Of a DNA stretch of 64,000 bases, positions 35,401 to 46,801 are shown piece by piece. Below the pieces are notes generated by a model. It made no database searches, was not told where the DNA came from, and saw only the letters and a list, made by a program, of their open reading frames with translations. Each line of letters opens with the position of its first letter. The first letter of the stretch is position 1. Origin of the DNA: Fistularia commersonii (lineage: Eukaryota; Chordata; Actinopteri; Syngnathiformes; Fistulariidae); the NCBI GenBank assembly GCA_037954325.1, contig JBBMNZ010000035.1, forward strand, positions 2,513,501-2,577,500, given 5' to 3'. The position numbers and the translations under genes are program-made.

Positions 35401-38320
35401 CCCCGAGCCCCGTCACCATGTTCCTGGACTCGGAGGACGACGTGGAGCCGTCGCCGCCGTACTACGACGGCACGCTCGCCTCTCACGGCGGCGGCTTCAA
35501 CCTGCCCGACCTGGACTCCGGCGACATCTCCGTCATCTCCGACATCAGAGACTTCGAGAACAAACTCAACAACAAGGTGCCCCACCAGGTGCGGGTCAAA
35601 CCCGGGGTCACGTTCGACTTCCGGAAGATGAGCCGGAACCCGTACGTCGACACGCTCGGTCACCGTCGCTCCCTGCCTTCCGCCGTCACCTGGGTCCCCG
35701 GCGGCGACGCGGGCTACGATCCCTCCGACTACGCCGAGCCCATCGACGCCGTGTCCAAACCCCGTCCGAGCAACGAGGAGATCATCTACTCGGTGCCGCA
35801 CGACAGCACGCAGGGCAAAATCATCACCATCCGCAACTCCAACCGGATGCACTCCAACGGGAACGGCTCGGACAGCGAGGCCGACAGCAGCTCCCTGGAG
35901 CGCAGGAGGAAGTTCTCGGCGGCGGGGGTGAAGCCCCGCCTCTACCGCGACCGCTCCAAGCGGCTCGGCAAGTTCAGCAGCTTCCGCACCAGCTTCATAG
36001 GCAGCGACGACGAGATGGGAGCCCTGCCCAAGTCCAAGGAGGACGACTTCGGCACCCTGAAAGGGGAGAGTCTGGCCAACGAAGAGAGCGAGGATCCGAA
36101 GAAGAGGAACATCCTGAAGAGCCTGCGGCGAACCGCCAAGGTGCGTATCGGCAGCGGCCGCCGAGTTCGGCGGCGGAACCGGCGGGCAGAACCTCAGCGC
36201 CGTCTCTCTCTTCTCTCCTAGAAAACGAGACCGAAGCCTCGTCCGACGATCCCCAAGCCCCTCGAGAGCAACTATTTCGGGGTCCCCTTAGTGAGCGTGG
36301 TGTCCCCGGACAGGCCCATCCCGCTCTTCATCGAGAAATGCGTCCGCTTCATCGAGACCACGGGTGAGAAGATCACCCTCCCTGGAAGCAGAGCATTGTT
36401 TTTGTTGTTTTTTTTTTTTATTTTGCAGCTTGATAATCGGTTAAAAGCAGGTTGCGACGCTGATGACCGCTAACGTGCTGCTCGCGAGCTAACGTCGGCG
36501 CGACCCGACCGCGACTTTTACAGACGCCAGCCGCATTTTCATCTCCGGCTAAAAGCTAACATCTGTCTCCTGCCGCCCGCCGCATCTGGCGGTTATTAAA
36601 ACGCCACCCGGCGTTGAAAAAAACGGCTGTGAAATCACAATAAAAAGCCGCGGGAATAAACGCGATCGCAGAAATCAAGCGGACATTTCGTCTGGACGTC
36701 GTCAACCTGAGTATCAATAACACAATCACCAGCTCCTAAATAGAAGTATCGATACCGGCTCCGGAAACGGCTCCTCTCTCCCTCCCGCGTTTACATTTAT
36801 CGTTTTCATTTCCCTTCCTTCTCAGGTCTGAACACGGAGGGTTTGTACCGCGTGAGCGGGAACAAGTCCGAGATGGAGAGCATGCAGCGGCAGTTCGAGC
36901 AGGGTGAGTCCGACGGCGGCGGCGGCGGCGGCGGCGGCGAATTGCCCGGCGAAGGAAAAGCAACCGATTGCCCTGTCGCTCTCATTCCCGCAGACCACGG
37001 ACTGGACCTGGTGGAAAAAGACTTCTCCATCAACACGGTGGCCGGAGCGCTGAAGAGCTTCTTCTCGGAGCTGCCCGACCCCCTGGTGCCTTGCGCTCTG
37101 CAGGTGGACCTACTGGACGCTTTCAGTAAGCAAAGACGGCGAGGAGCGGGTCGGGCCGAGCCGCCGCCGCCGCCGAACCGCCGTTTCACCCGCGCTCCTT
37201 TTCCCGTCTGCAGAAATCAACGACAGGGAGCAGAGGCTCTACACCATGAAGGACGTCCTGAGGAAGTTCCCCAGGGAGAATTATGACAACTTCAAATACG
37301 TCGTGAGCCACCTCCACAAGTAAGTCCCCTCCCGCCGTGTTCGCGCCGCTCAGGAGCCGTTCATAACTAACTAGTCCAGGGGTCGGTAACCCGCGCCTCC
37401 TCTTTCATCTTTACACTGCGGCTCCGATTGGCTTGGGAAAATAAATTATAAATGTTTAATTGAAGTGTATGTCATTTGTGTTAATTCCTTTTTTTAACTT
37501 TTAGTTGTAAGTTGGGAGATTATTGTGATCTTGAAATATTAAATACAATTATATTTATTATTTTTCGCCGCTCTAAATAAACGTCACGCTCGCGGAAGCC
37601 GGTAAAGTGCCGATTTGCAGATGCTGTGCGCAGAAGTTCAGGAGCAGAAGTCCCATAAACCAGGTAAAACAAATATTTATGAAGATATTTTGCAAATAAT
37701 TATTTTTTATTGTTAACAGACAGTGATTTTTTTCCTGATTTATTTTTAAAATTCAGTTCAAGGCTCCGCTACACGCTCTGAAAGCCCAAAGCTCAAAATG
37801 GGTTCATTACATAAATAAAATTTAATTTTCTCCGTAATACTTTGTGAATTTCAGAAGCAACACACGACGCACTTGTTTATACAAAGTATAAAGGTAATAA
37901 AAAGCAATATATACAGTGGTGCCTTTATTTTAGACGTCTAAAAGTAATTGCGGCTCCAAGTGTTTTCTTTTCCGGGGAAACCGGATCCAAATGACTCTTT
38001 GGGTGTTACGGGTTGCCGACCCCTGGTCTAGTGACATGACTTCCTTGTATTTTAAATCTCAGAATCATTTTTTAAAGGCCACACAACAGCGTTGGTGGAA
38101 TTTGTTTTCGGTGCAGCGCATGATGCTCACGTCTCTCCTGTGTCAGTTCCATCGCCAACAATACAGACAGAAAATCATGATTAGCAGACAGGATGCATCA
38201 AAACAGTGATTGATGCAGAGTCTGTACGGCTATCGGGGAAAAAACTGTTTTTAAATCTGACAGATTTGGTCGTGAGAGACCTGTAGCGCCTCCCCAGAGG
38301 GACGTGCAACGTCACCGACC

Positions 38321-38356
<36 letters not shown>

Positions 38357-38458
38357 TCAGTTTGCAAACGTGTGCTAACACAGAATATAATATATAGTAG
38401 AGCCTCACTCCAAATGGGCGGAATCACAACTGACTAGATCAGAGTTCACATTATGTGT

Positions 38459-38504
<46 letters not shown>

Positions 38505-39071
38505 AACTCACATGTGGACGTTTCCCACAGGGTCGGCCTGCATTATTGCCTCCCGTGACGTGCTCAAAACAAGGGCGGGGTTCGACAAGCTGTCGTGAAC
38601 GCAGCCCTCGTCCATCCAGTGTAACGTGTGTGTGTGTGTGTGTGTGTTTTTCCCAGGGTGAGCCAGCTGAGCAGAGTTAACCTGATGACCAGCGAGAACC
38701 TGTCCATCTGCTTCTGGCCGACCCTGATGAGACCGGACTTCTCCACCATGGACGCCCTGACCGCCACGCGCACCTACCAGACAATCATCGAGACCTTCAT
38801 CCACCAGTGTGCTTTCTTCTTCTACAACCAGCCCCTCATCGATTCCCCCACCGGCCTGTGCGGCCTCCCGGCTTCTCCCACCACCACCCTGGGCGGGAGC
38901 TCCGCCTACTCCTGCTACCGCTCCTCGCCGCCCCACAGCGCCGCGCACTTCAGCCCGCTGCAGCAGTCCCCGCCCACCACCCCGCAGTCGCCCCTGCAGT
39001 CCCTGCTCCCGCCCCTCCACCAGCACCCCCACCCGCACCACCACTCCCCCGCCGAGCAGGAGACACTGTGA
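32412..39071 (+). CDS. arhgap35: Rho GTPase-activating protein 35 (p190A RhoGAP)
   Basis: Cytosolic GAP that switches off RhoA and related GTPases and couples Src and integrin signalling to actin. Coding exons: 32,412-36,140; 36,222-36,363; 36,826-36,903; 36,994-37,125; 37,214-37,319; 38,657-39,071; 1,533 residues (human about 1,499). Order: N-terminal GTPase-like domain with P-loop GQCGVGKS at 28-35; four FF domains (about 260-540); two pseudo-GTPase domains (about 590-950); disordered middle with IYSVPHDSTQG, Y1126 matching the Src-phosphorylated RasGAP-binding tyrosine of mammals; RhoGAP domain (about 1,260-1,440) with arginine finger R1299 in GLYRVSGNK; proline-rich tail. All expected catalytic features are present. 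Differences: a six-glycine run near residue 772 and a histidine/proline-rich insertion before the conserved C-terminus. The start has two adjacent ATGs. The single giant exon is the family's usual structure. Confidence 0.95.
37377..38025. mobile_element. hAT-type MITE (copy B) in arhgap35 last intron
   Basis: About 649 bp with terminal inverted repeats CAGGGGTCGGTAACCCG and (reverse complement of the right end) CAGGGGTCGGCAACCCG. Flanking 8-mers AACTAGTC and GTCTAGTG share CTAGT, compatible with a decayed 8-bp hAT target duplication. Near-identical to the copy at 23.9-24.5 kb, so insertion or exchange is relatively recent. Confidence 0.8.
38323..38501. repeat. (CA)n and (GT)n microsatellites
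   Basis: (CA) tract at 38,323-38,353 and (GT) tract at 38,453-38,501, both in arhgap35 intron 37,320-38,656; a shorter (GT) tract at 38,626-38,646 sits within 20 bp of the last acceptor, taking the place of part of the pyrimidine tract. Confidence 0.85.
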
Positions 39072-39111
39072 GAGAAACCACGTGTGCCCCGTGACCACGA
39101 CCGGACCTTTA

Positions 39112-39147
<36 letters not shown>

Positions 39148-41135
39148 GCGCACGCCTTTTCTGACCGACACGACCGAGAGGGGAGATGGAAGCGAGCGCG
39201 TGCAGAAACTTCATCGGGGGGGCTAACGTTAGCGGCGGCTCCTCCGAGGGGTCGCGACCCCCCGGAGAGGGGAAGCCGGACGACGTTTTTAGCCGTCGTG
39301 TTTTTATCTGTGTGATTTTTCTTTTGTTTGTTTGTTTTCTTCATGGAAAAGTACTGCCACTGGATTCGTAGGCCGAAACCCGGGGCGTCAGCTCGGCGCT
39401 AGCGGAGGTTCCTCGGCGTCCGCCTGGGGGTCGGTTCTCGTTAGCTCTACTTGAGGGGACGGGGAAGCGTTGGGTTTTGGGGGGGGGGGGGTCACATCCA
39501 GGGATGCACTTTAACGATCACTGTTTTCCCCCGAAAAAGGGGTTTTTCTTTTGAGATTGTTTTTTTTTTTTTGTTTTTAATTCTCTCGGCTCAGCCATAC
39601 CCGCCGCCTCCGCCGAGCCGCATCCAACTTTGTTTACATTTTTTTTTTTTTTTTTTTTTTTTTTCGGCGTTGTACTCACAACCTTCTCTGAAGCACTTTT
39701 TCGACAGTGTAGCGTTCGAATTTGAAGAAATGCGGCGCCGGCGAGTTGCCCTCCAGCTCGGCGGCCTCTCGTCAAACGGAAAGGTTCGGAAAAGGCGTCG
39801 CCTCGGCCGTCTCGACCCCGGAGGTCTCTCCTCTCTCCGGTCGTCCGTCGATCAGACCGGACTTTCCCTTTGTTTTTTTTTTGAATTAGCCAACTATGAC
39901 ACAAGTGAAGACTTTGCCTCTCGAGTGAAGAAGAAGAAAAAAATTCTCTTTTTTTTTTTAATTTTGTTTTTTTTTTTGTTTTGAATGTGTAGCCTAGTCG
40001 CGCCGCCACAGAGGACAAAAAAAAAAAAGGCATCGCTTCGAAGCCTCGTCGGTCGCCCCGGCTGTCCCATCGAAACCAAGCTCTTCTGTGTGCGTGCACG
40101 CGCATGTGTGTGTGTGTGTGAGCGTGCGAGTGTGTGTGTGTTTGTCTAAAACGTAAGGACCTCTGACCGCGAAGGCTCGGCGTTTCCAGGAATCTGTTTT
40201 TTTGAGGGCGGGGCGCGTTCAGGAAACGCCACACCGGCTCTCGCGAAGCAGTTCTCATGCTGGCATATCGACCTCCCGCCGCCCTCTCTTTCTCGTTTTT
40301 TCTCTCTCTCGCTTTTTTCCCGCTCGTGAGCGGCGGCACCGTCACGCTAACCCTCCCCTCGAACCCGCGGGGAGGAAACGCCGTCTCCCGGGGCGACGGG
40401 GAGGACGGCCTCGGCGCTCGGGAATCGTCGCTCGCCGGTACTTTTAAGGAATCGCGACGCTGTCGGAAGTCAGTCGTCTCGTTTTTTTAATTTTTACCCC
40501 CCCCCCTCTCCGCCGCGTTTGTTAGGCTAACCCGAATGTTTCCGTCAAGAAGCGGCAACTGTCCCCCCCCCGCCCCCCCTTCCCCCGCCACCCCTCAATA
40601 ACACGGTTCATGGAAATATATAATCCTACTGCATCACTCGACTTATGACACGACCTCCGACGAGCAAAAAGTGAGTGCGTACTACTCTATAATGGTTGTT
40701 TATTTGTATGTCGGGAAACACCTTCCCTTTAGTCAGTGGTAGAAAACATTTCTAGTGTGTATTTCAATGATTGAGGAAAAAAGAAAATTAAAAAAAAAAA
40801 ATCCATTTTTACAATTTTTGTGAATGGTTCGAGGCCACTTAGTGCATGATTACAAAAAAACACCCCCACACCCAAAGGAGGGGGACGGACGCCACCCACC
40901 CGCCCCTCCTCCTGTTTTAAAGATTGAAAAAAAAATAAATGAATAAATAAAAACAAAAATGTGAAATTAGAACAAAACGAATACTAAAAGACAAATAGCT
41001 GAAACGTGAACGTCTATGTACTGTGCACCCAGAGAAAACCATGGAATTTGTCTGGCAGAGAATAGTGTTTGAAGATGAAGGCCTTATGTGAACTGTATAA
41101 TAGTTAATAAATTAAATCTTGTAAAATTGTCCTCA
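39072..41135 (+). other. arhgap35: arhgap35 3' UTR and poly(A) signal
   Basis: No gene-like frame after the stop. AATAAA at 41,106-41,111 is the first well-placed canonical poly(A) signal at the end of a non-repetitive stretch, giving a 3' UTR of about 2.06 kb. It contains (CA)n at 39,113-39,143, long T-runs (39,640-39,664; 39,950-39,980) and C-runs (40,497-40,507). Confidence 0.55.
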
Positions 41136-41269
41136 GCCTTCTTGTGGTGTGTGTGTGTGTGTGTGTGTTTGCATGCTGAACGTGCGGCAATTGCTGAAAA
41201 GTAGAGTTACTTTGTCAAGAAGCAACATCTCCATCAGGATTTCATCCCGGATTTTAAATCTATTTCATT

Positions 41270-41552
41270 GAGACTTTAAATAACAATATAAATAAAATAA
41301 AAACAACAAGGATAAGAACAGGAACGGAATTGTTGTCGTTTTGGTTGTCTATTCTCACCCTCGCTGTTTTTTTCATTCTGTTGTCTATTTCTATCCTTGT
41401 TTTTTTCATTTTACTGTCTATTTTTTTGTGGATGTCTTTTGCCATCCTTTAAACCGTCTCTTTTATTTATACTCATATTTATTGTCATTGTTGCGCTGCT
41501 GTGACAAAATAACTTCTCCTACGGGGGATCAATAAAGTATTATCTTAAATTC
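41270..41552 (+). mobile_element. Dispersed repeat with AATAAAGT-TATCTTA tail (copy 4)
   Basis: Matches copies at 17 kb: tgttgtctatttctatccttg, gtggatgtcttttgcc, ttgttgcgctgctgtgac, gggggatcaataaagtatta. It lies just downstream of the arhgap35 poly(A) site. Confidence 0.65.
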
Positions 41553-41910
41553 GTTTTTGATATAAATATAAAGTTGATGCTAATTTTGTTTGTATATTTT
41601 TTCTAGGCATAATCATTGCAGTAGCTCTACTACAATGAGTATGATCTCTATAGTGGACTGCAGGGTGTGTGTGTGTGTGTTCTGTGTTTGTGTGTGTGTT
41701 TGTGTGTATGTGCGCGGGGGGGGGGGGGGAACCGGAAGAGTGTGTTCCAGCTTCATCTCTGCATGAATCCTCGAAGAAAACATCAATTATTCAGCGTTTT
41801 TTCGTCCCGCAGACCCGCTAATCAGGACTGTGCAAGAGCGTCCTCTAGTGGCCACGTATGAGAACTGCAGCATTTTGTTGTCTGGCGTGTGTCTGTTCGA
41901 AAATATAAGG

Positions 41911-41965
41911 TTCATTCAGATCTAGCTGCTATTTTAGTTTTTCCTTCATTTTTTTGAGCAGTGTA
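41911..41965. mobile_element. Tc1/mariner-type MITE, terminal remnant
   Basis: Only the last 55 bp of the right end are present (ttcattcagatctag ... tttttgagcagtgtata). Confidence 0.55.
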
Positions 41966-41989
41966 TATGTGTATTTATATTTTATATGT

Positions 41990-42276
41990 ATATGTATTTT
42001 AGGTACACCCTGGACTGGTCGCCAGTCAATCGCAGGGCCACATACAAAGACAGACACGTATTCATTCACTCATTATCAAGTGCAATGCAATTTTTCCCTT
42101 TTTTTTTTTTCAATGAACTTTTTGCATATTTTTTGGACTGTGAGAGGAAACTGGAGAACCTGGAGGAAGTCCACGCACACACAGGGAGAACGTGCAAACA
42201 CACACACAGGGAGAACGTGCAAACGCCACACAGAAAGGTCGCAATCGATCGAGGGTCCTTCATGCTGTGAGGCTGA

Positions 42277-42285
<9 letters not shown>
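41990..42285 (-). mobile_element. tRNA-SINE-like copy
   Basis: Reverse-strand copy of the family at 5.4 kb: caccctggactggtcgcc, tggactgtgagaggaaactg, gggagaacgtgcaaac (present twice as a short tandem) and cacacagaaagg. The tRNA-like head near 42,240-42,285 is degenerate and merges into the CA microsatellite. Confidence 0.6.
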
Positions 42286-42311
<26 letters not shown>

Positions 42312-42317
42312 TGCATG

Positions 42318-42349
<32 letters not shown>

Positions 42350-42433
42350 TGCATATATATATATAGATACATACATACATGTATATCATATATACACACA
42401 CATATATATACACTCATACATACATATACACAA

Positions 42434-42466
<33 letters not shown>

Positions 42467-42622
42467 AACACACATACACATACATACATACAAACACACA
42501 CATACATATACACACATGCACACATATATATACACACACACACACATATATATATATAAACACACATACACACATACATACACACACACATATAACATAT
42601 ATATATGTATACACACACACAC

Positions 42623-42655
<33 letters not shown>

Positions 42656-42910
42656 AATACAAAATACATACATACTTATACACATATATATACACTCACA
42701 TATGTATATATATATATATATACATACATATACACACACAAACACATATATAACACACATACACACACATATATATATACACATACACACACACATATCC
42801 AAAAATACACACATGTACAAATACATACGTATATACATATATACACATGCACATATATGTGTATCACACACCCATACAGTATACACTTACACATACACAT
42901 GCAAACATAA

Positions 42911-42947
<37 letters not shown>

Positions 42948-42955
42948 CACACATT
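42279..42955. repeat. Compound CA/TA microsatellite
   Basis: About 680 bp made almost only of CA, TA, CATA and CACATATATA steps on the plus strand. Overlapping frames on both strands encode repetitive T/H/I or C/V/Y peptides and are artefacts. Confidence 0.95.
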
Positions 42956-43454
42956 CATCCGAGCGTCTTGTTGAGTTCCAGCGAGCGGCGATGAGCAAAC
43001 CTTCCCGCCAGAAGCTTCTGGGCTCAGGGGACCAACGTTTGACGGCCATGAAATTCAAGTCCGGTCGCCACGCTGGAGAGATTTCCACGAGATTCCCCGT
43101 GGATGAGCCAGAACCTCCGCGGACGTTGACCTTTGACCCGCGCACGTCAAAACCAAACAAAAAAGCTCGAATTAACCTTTAGTTTGATTTCATTAAATTA
43201 AAATCTCCATCTTTACTTTTCCTCCACACGCCATCATCGGTCCGGCCTTTGGCTAAAACGTGCGCTGACAAACTCCGAGTTCTAAAACCTTCTAGTCTTT
43301 GCATCAATATCTATAAACAACCGATGAAAAAAAAATGATGTGCACGATTCTCCGCGTTGCCCTTGGCAACGAGCATCAAACCAACAGAATCAGGACGATG
43401 AGCTCACTGTCAGGTATGTTCAGCTTTCATTTCACTATTTATTTGCCTCTTTTT

Positions 43455-43790
43455 TTTTATACCCATCTCATTTTATACATATATATAATGTATATACATT
43501 ATATATATTATATACATTACATCCCAATTCTGTTGGTACTCTTTTATCCATCTCATTCTGTGCATATATTTTATTCTACTAATAAATATATACATATGCC
43601 TTGCCATTTATATTTATATTAGATTTAATTTTTTTTAGATATTTAAAAAAATATTTTATATATATATTTTTAAATATTTAAAAAAATATTATATTTTATA
43701 TCCATCTCATTCTGTAAATATCTATTTTATATAATTCTCACTTTGTATACTGAAAAGTTTTGATGCCTATCTTGTTCTGATTTTTTAGAT

Positions 43791-43827
<37 letters not shown>

Positions 43828-44140
43828 AAATCCATCAAATTCCATAAATAAATATTTTAATCACATTTTGCACCCATCTCATTCTGTAAATATGTATTTT
43901 GTATAATTCTGTGTACTGAAAATATTTAAAAATCATCTCATTCTGTAAATATATATCATATATCACTCTTCATTATTCTGAATACACTTTATACCCATCC
44001 TATTCTGTATATATATTATATATATATCAATATCCATGTTATTCTGTATATATTTCTATATATTTTTGTCCCATTCTGTATCCATATTTTTTTTCTAAAT
44101 CATCTAATTTCTGTATATATTGTGTACATGTAGAAAAATA
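43455..44140. repeat. Degenerate AT-rich tandem array
   Basis: The phrase atccatctcattctgtaaat followed by TA-rich sequence recurs about ten times at irregular 30-90 bp spacing (for example near 43,546, 43,701, 43,871, 43,925, 43,997, 44,033). Lies downstream of the dscaml1 3' end. Confidence 0.65.
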
Positions 44141-44294
44141 AATGTGTAAACATATATGTATAGTTTACCTATAGAAATAAGATATTATATTTATTTCCTC
44201 CTGTTTATGTACAACGCACACATATCAGTATATATAAATATATGTGTGTGTTTGTGGAAAAAAATCCTCGAGCGGTAAAGATGGACAGAAAGCG

Positions 44295-44453
44295 TGACGT
44301 ATGAAAGATAGCTTTATTGCACAAGGTGTTAGAATGATCTTTTTAGTTTTTTTTTAGTTTTTTTTTTGCTTTCTTTTCATAGAAAATGTACTTTTGAACA
44401 CAAGCAATTGCTGTAACAAGCAACTCAAAGGAACGCTTGGACACCCTCTGCTC

Positions 44454-44484
<31 letters not shown>

Positions 44485-44598
44485 CCATTTTCATACATTT
44501 TTATCCTTCGGGTTTTTTTTTTTTCCCCTTTTAGCAAGCATGCAATGACTTCTTCCAGGATGAAACAAAAATACAAATTAATGGTAATAATCATAATC

Positions 44599-44633
<35 letters not shown>

Positions 44634-46237
44634 CAAATAGGACAAATGACAACATCAATAGACCCTTTTTAAAAAAAAATAAAAAAAATTAGTATCAAAA
44701 ACAGAGGGAAAGGATAGTGTGTGTGTGTGTGTGTGTGTGTTTGTATGTGTGTGTTTTCTGCCTTTTTTTTTTTTCTTTAATTTTAGATTTCAGTTGTCGA
44801 AATGGGGGGGCAGGAGGGGCGTTCGACCCTGACGTGTCCCCTGAATTATCCTGACGAAAAATAGCTCTTCATACAAAAACTGTGTTTTATGTACAAGACT
44901 TGATCTATAAATAGCACTGACAAAGGGGAGCGGTGACGCGTCTGGTACGTTTAAGGGAAGGAAATTTTTATCTTTTTAAACTTGAATTCATCCGAACGGG
45001 GACCCTGAACGCATCGGGACCCCCCCGACCCCCCCGACCAACTACAAGTCCCTGATTTTTCATTTTGGCTGAACCGGTTTTGAGTCCAACGTTTCCAAAA
45101 ACTGCGCTGAACGCCCTGTCGGATGTTATAAACGCAACACGACATCATTTCAGTGTGTAATAACCCCCTGATTGAAAAAGTTGAAAAAAAAATTGAAAAA
45201 AAGTTGTTGATTAATAAATTAATCGGCGATTAACTAATTAATCGTCAACTTTTTTTTTGTGATTTTTTCTGATTTTTCGTTTTGGCTGAACCGGTTTTGA
45301 GTCCCACGTTTCCAAAAACTGCGCTGAACGCCCTGTCGGATGTTATAAACGCAACACGGCGTCATTTCAGTGTGTAATAACCCCCTGATTGTGTAATAAC
45401 TGTGTCGTAAACCGCCTGCCGAATGTACCCGCGTCGGTAAACGCAAAAAAAGTTGTCGATTAATGAATTAATCGACGATTAATTCATTAATCGACAACTT
45501 TTTTGGATGTTTCATTCATCAATTCATGAAACATCCGTTATCACGCAATGCATAAATGTGTTATTACACAATAAATTGACATTTTGACTTTATAGTACAT
45601 TTTGCTTGGTTATTACACGCATCGCTACGAGCCCCCCCCCCCCACCCGAATAATGAAAAAAAAAAAAAAAAAATGGATGTTACAAATCAAAATGAGTGAA
45701 AAAGCCACCCGTCCGCCCCCGTCCCTTCCATAAAAGGTAAAAAAAAAAAAAAAAAAAATCACAAAACGCCAGCGTGGAGACATTCTGCGTGTGATGGTAC
45801 GTTACCAATCCAGCCAACTTTCACATCCAAAATCCCTGACTTGTGACATCTCCCACCGCGTTTCAAACAGCCTCCTTCGAAGTGCAAAAGCCGGCCGGAA
45901 AGGGGGATTTTTATTATTATTATTATAATATACCTGTGAGTGGCGGCGGCGGCGGCGGCGGCGGTGAACATCCCAATGATTGGACAGTTGAATGAAATTC
46001 AAACCATCTCATCCTCTCCACCTCCTGTATATATGCTACTCTCTCTCCAGCTCTTCACGCTCCCGAACCTCCTCGTCCTCCTTCTGCAGCGTCTCGACCG
46101 AGCGATTGTCACATTAAATTTTGTCATTAGGCTTATATTTTTTTTTTCATAATTTCACTTTAAACGTCAATATACCTACATATAAATATATAGATTTAAA
46201 TTCTTTATAATACCAAATATTCTCTGTGATTTTTGTG

Positions 46238-46268
<31 letters not shown>

Positions 46269-46801
46269 AGGGGGGGTGTCCGTTGCGGAGAAAAAAACAT
46301 GAGCGATGGGTTTGAACAATAACAAAAAAAAAAAAAAAAAAAAAATCTAAAATTAATTTAAAAAAAAAAAAAAAACCCGGGTTTTTTTTTTCTTTTTTTT
46401 TTTTTTTTTTTTTTTTTTTTCGGGAGACACACGAGGGGAACCGGGCGCGATGAAGGACGCGCACGTGCGTGCGTGCGTCGTGTGTGTGTGCGTGCGTGTG
46501 TGTGTGTGTGTGTGTGTGTATGCGCGTGCGCTAATGATAAACGGGAATAGCCGCGCAGCTCGGCGGACCGTCGTCCTCACCGTTTAGCTTTTAGCTCCTG
46601 GATCAGAGCGGATATTCCCAATGACCGCCCGATTTCGGGTTCTTTTTTTTTTTGAATTTTTATTTTCGTTTTCCTTTCCCGCCCCTCCCGCGAGAGCCGG
46701 ACGCCGGCCGGAGCTTGTTAGTTGTCGTTAGTATTTCTTGGTTTAGGGTCCGGCGTGTAAAAAGCGAGGGTTAGCATCGAGGCGCCCCTCCTCGGACGGC
46801 G
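44295..46801 (-). other. dscaml1: dscaml1 3' UTR (inferred)
   Basis: On the minus strand AATAAA at 44,318-44,313 is the best placed poly(A) signal after the stop at 46,802, implying a 3' UTR of about 2.5 kb. It contains long A/T homopolymers (46,219-46,266; 46,322-46,420), a GGC/GCC run at 45,941-45,965 and a duplicated block with strong inverted repeats at 45.05-45.53 kb. The length is inference; an earlier end is possible. Confidence 0.5.
45049..45530. repeat. Duplicated block with perfect long inverted repeat
   Basis: An approximately 125-bp segment occurs at 45,049-45,175 and 45,269-45,391 with few differences. Each copy is followed by an inverted repeat: an imperfect one at about 45,199-45,256 and a perfect one at 45,446-45,504 (29-bp arms, 1-nt centre). 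A third inverted repeat, GGATGTTTCAT/ATGAAACATCC with a 10-nt loop, follows at 45,505-45,536. Confidence 0.85.

Noticed and set aside
32370..36367. Long antisense frames (32,370-33,404; 33,444-34,388; 34,569-35,852) and the second plus-strand frame 34,829-36,367
   Set aside because: Shadows of the GC-rich arhgap35 coding exon; their composition (V, L, H, R, Q rich) follows third-base bias and the real frame has full-length family similarity.
42066..42974. Frames encoding HTHTYI or CVYIYICV repeats
   Set aside because: Products of the CA/TA microsatellite.
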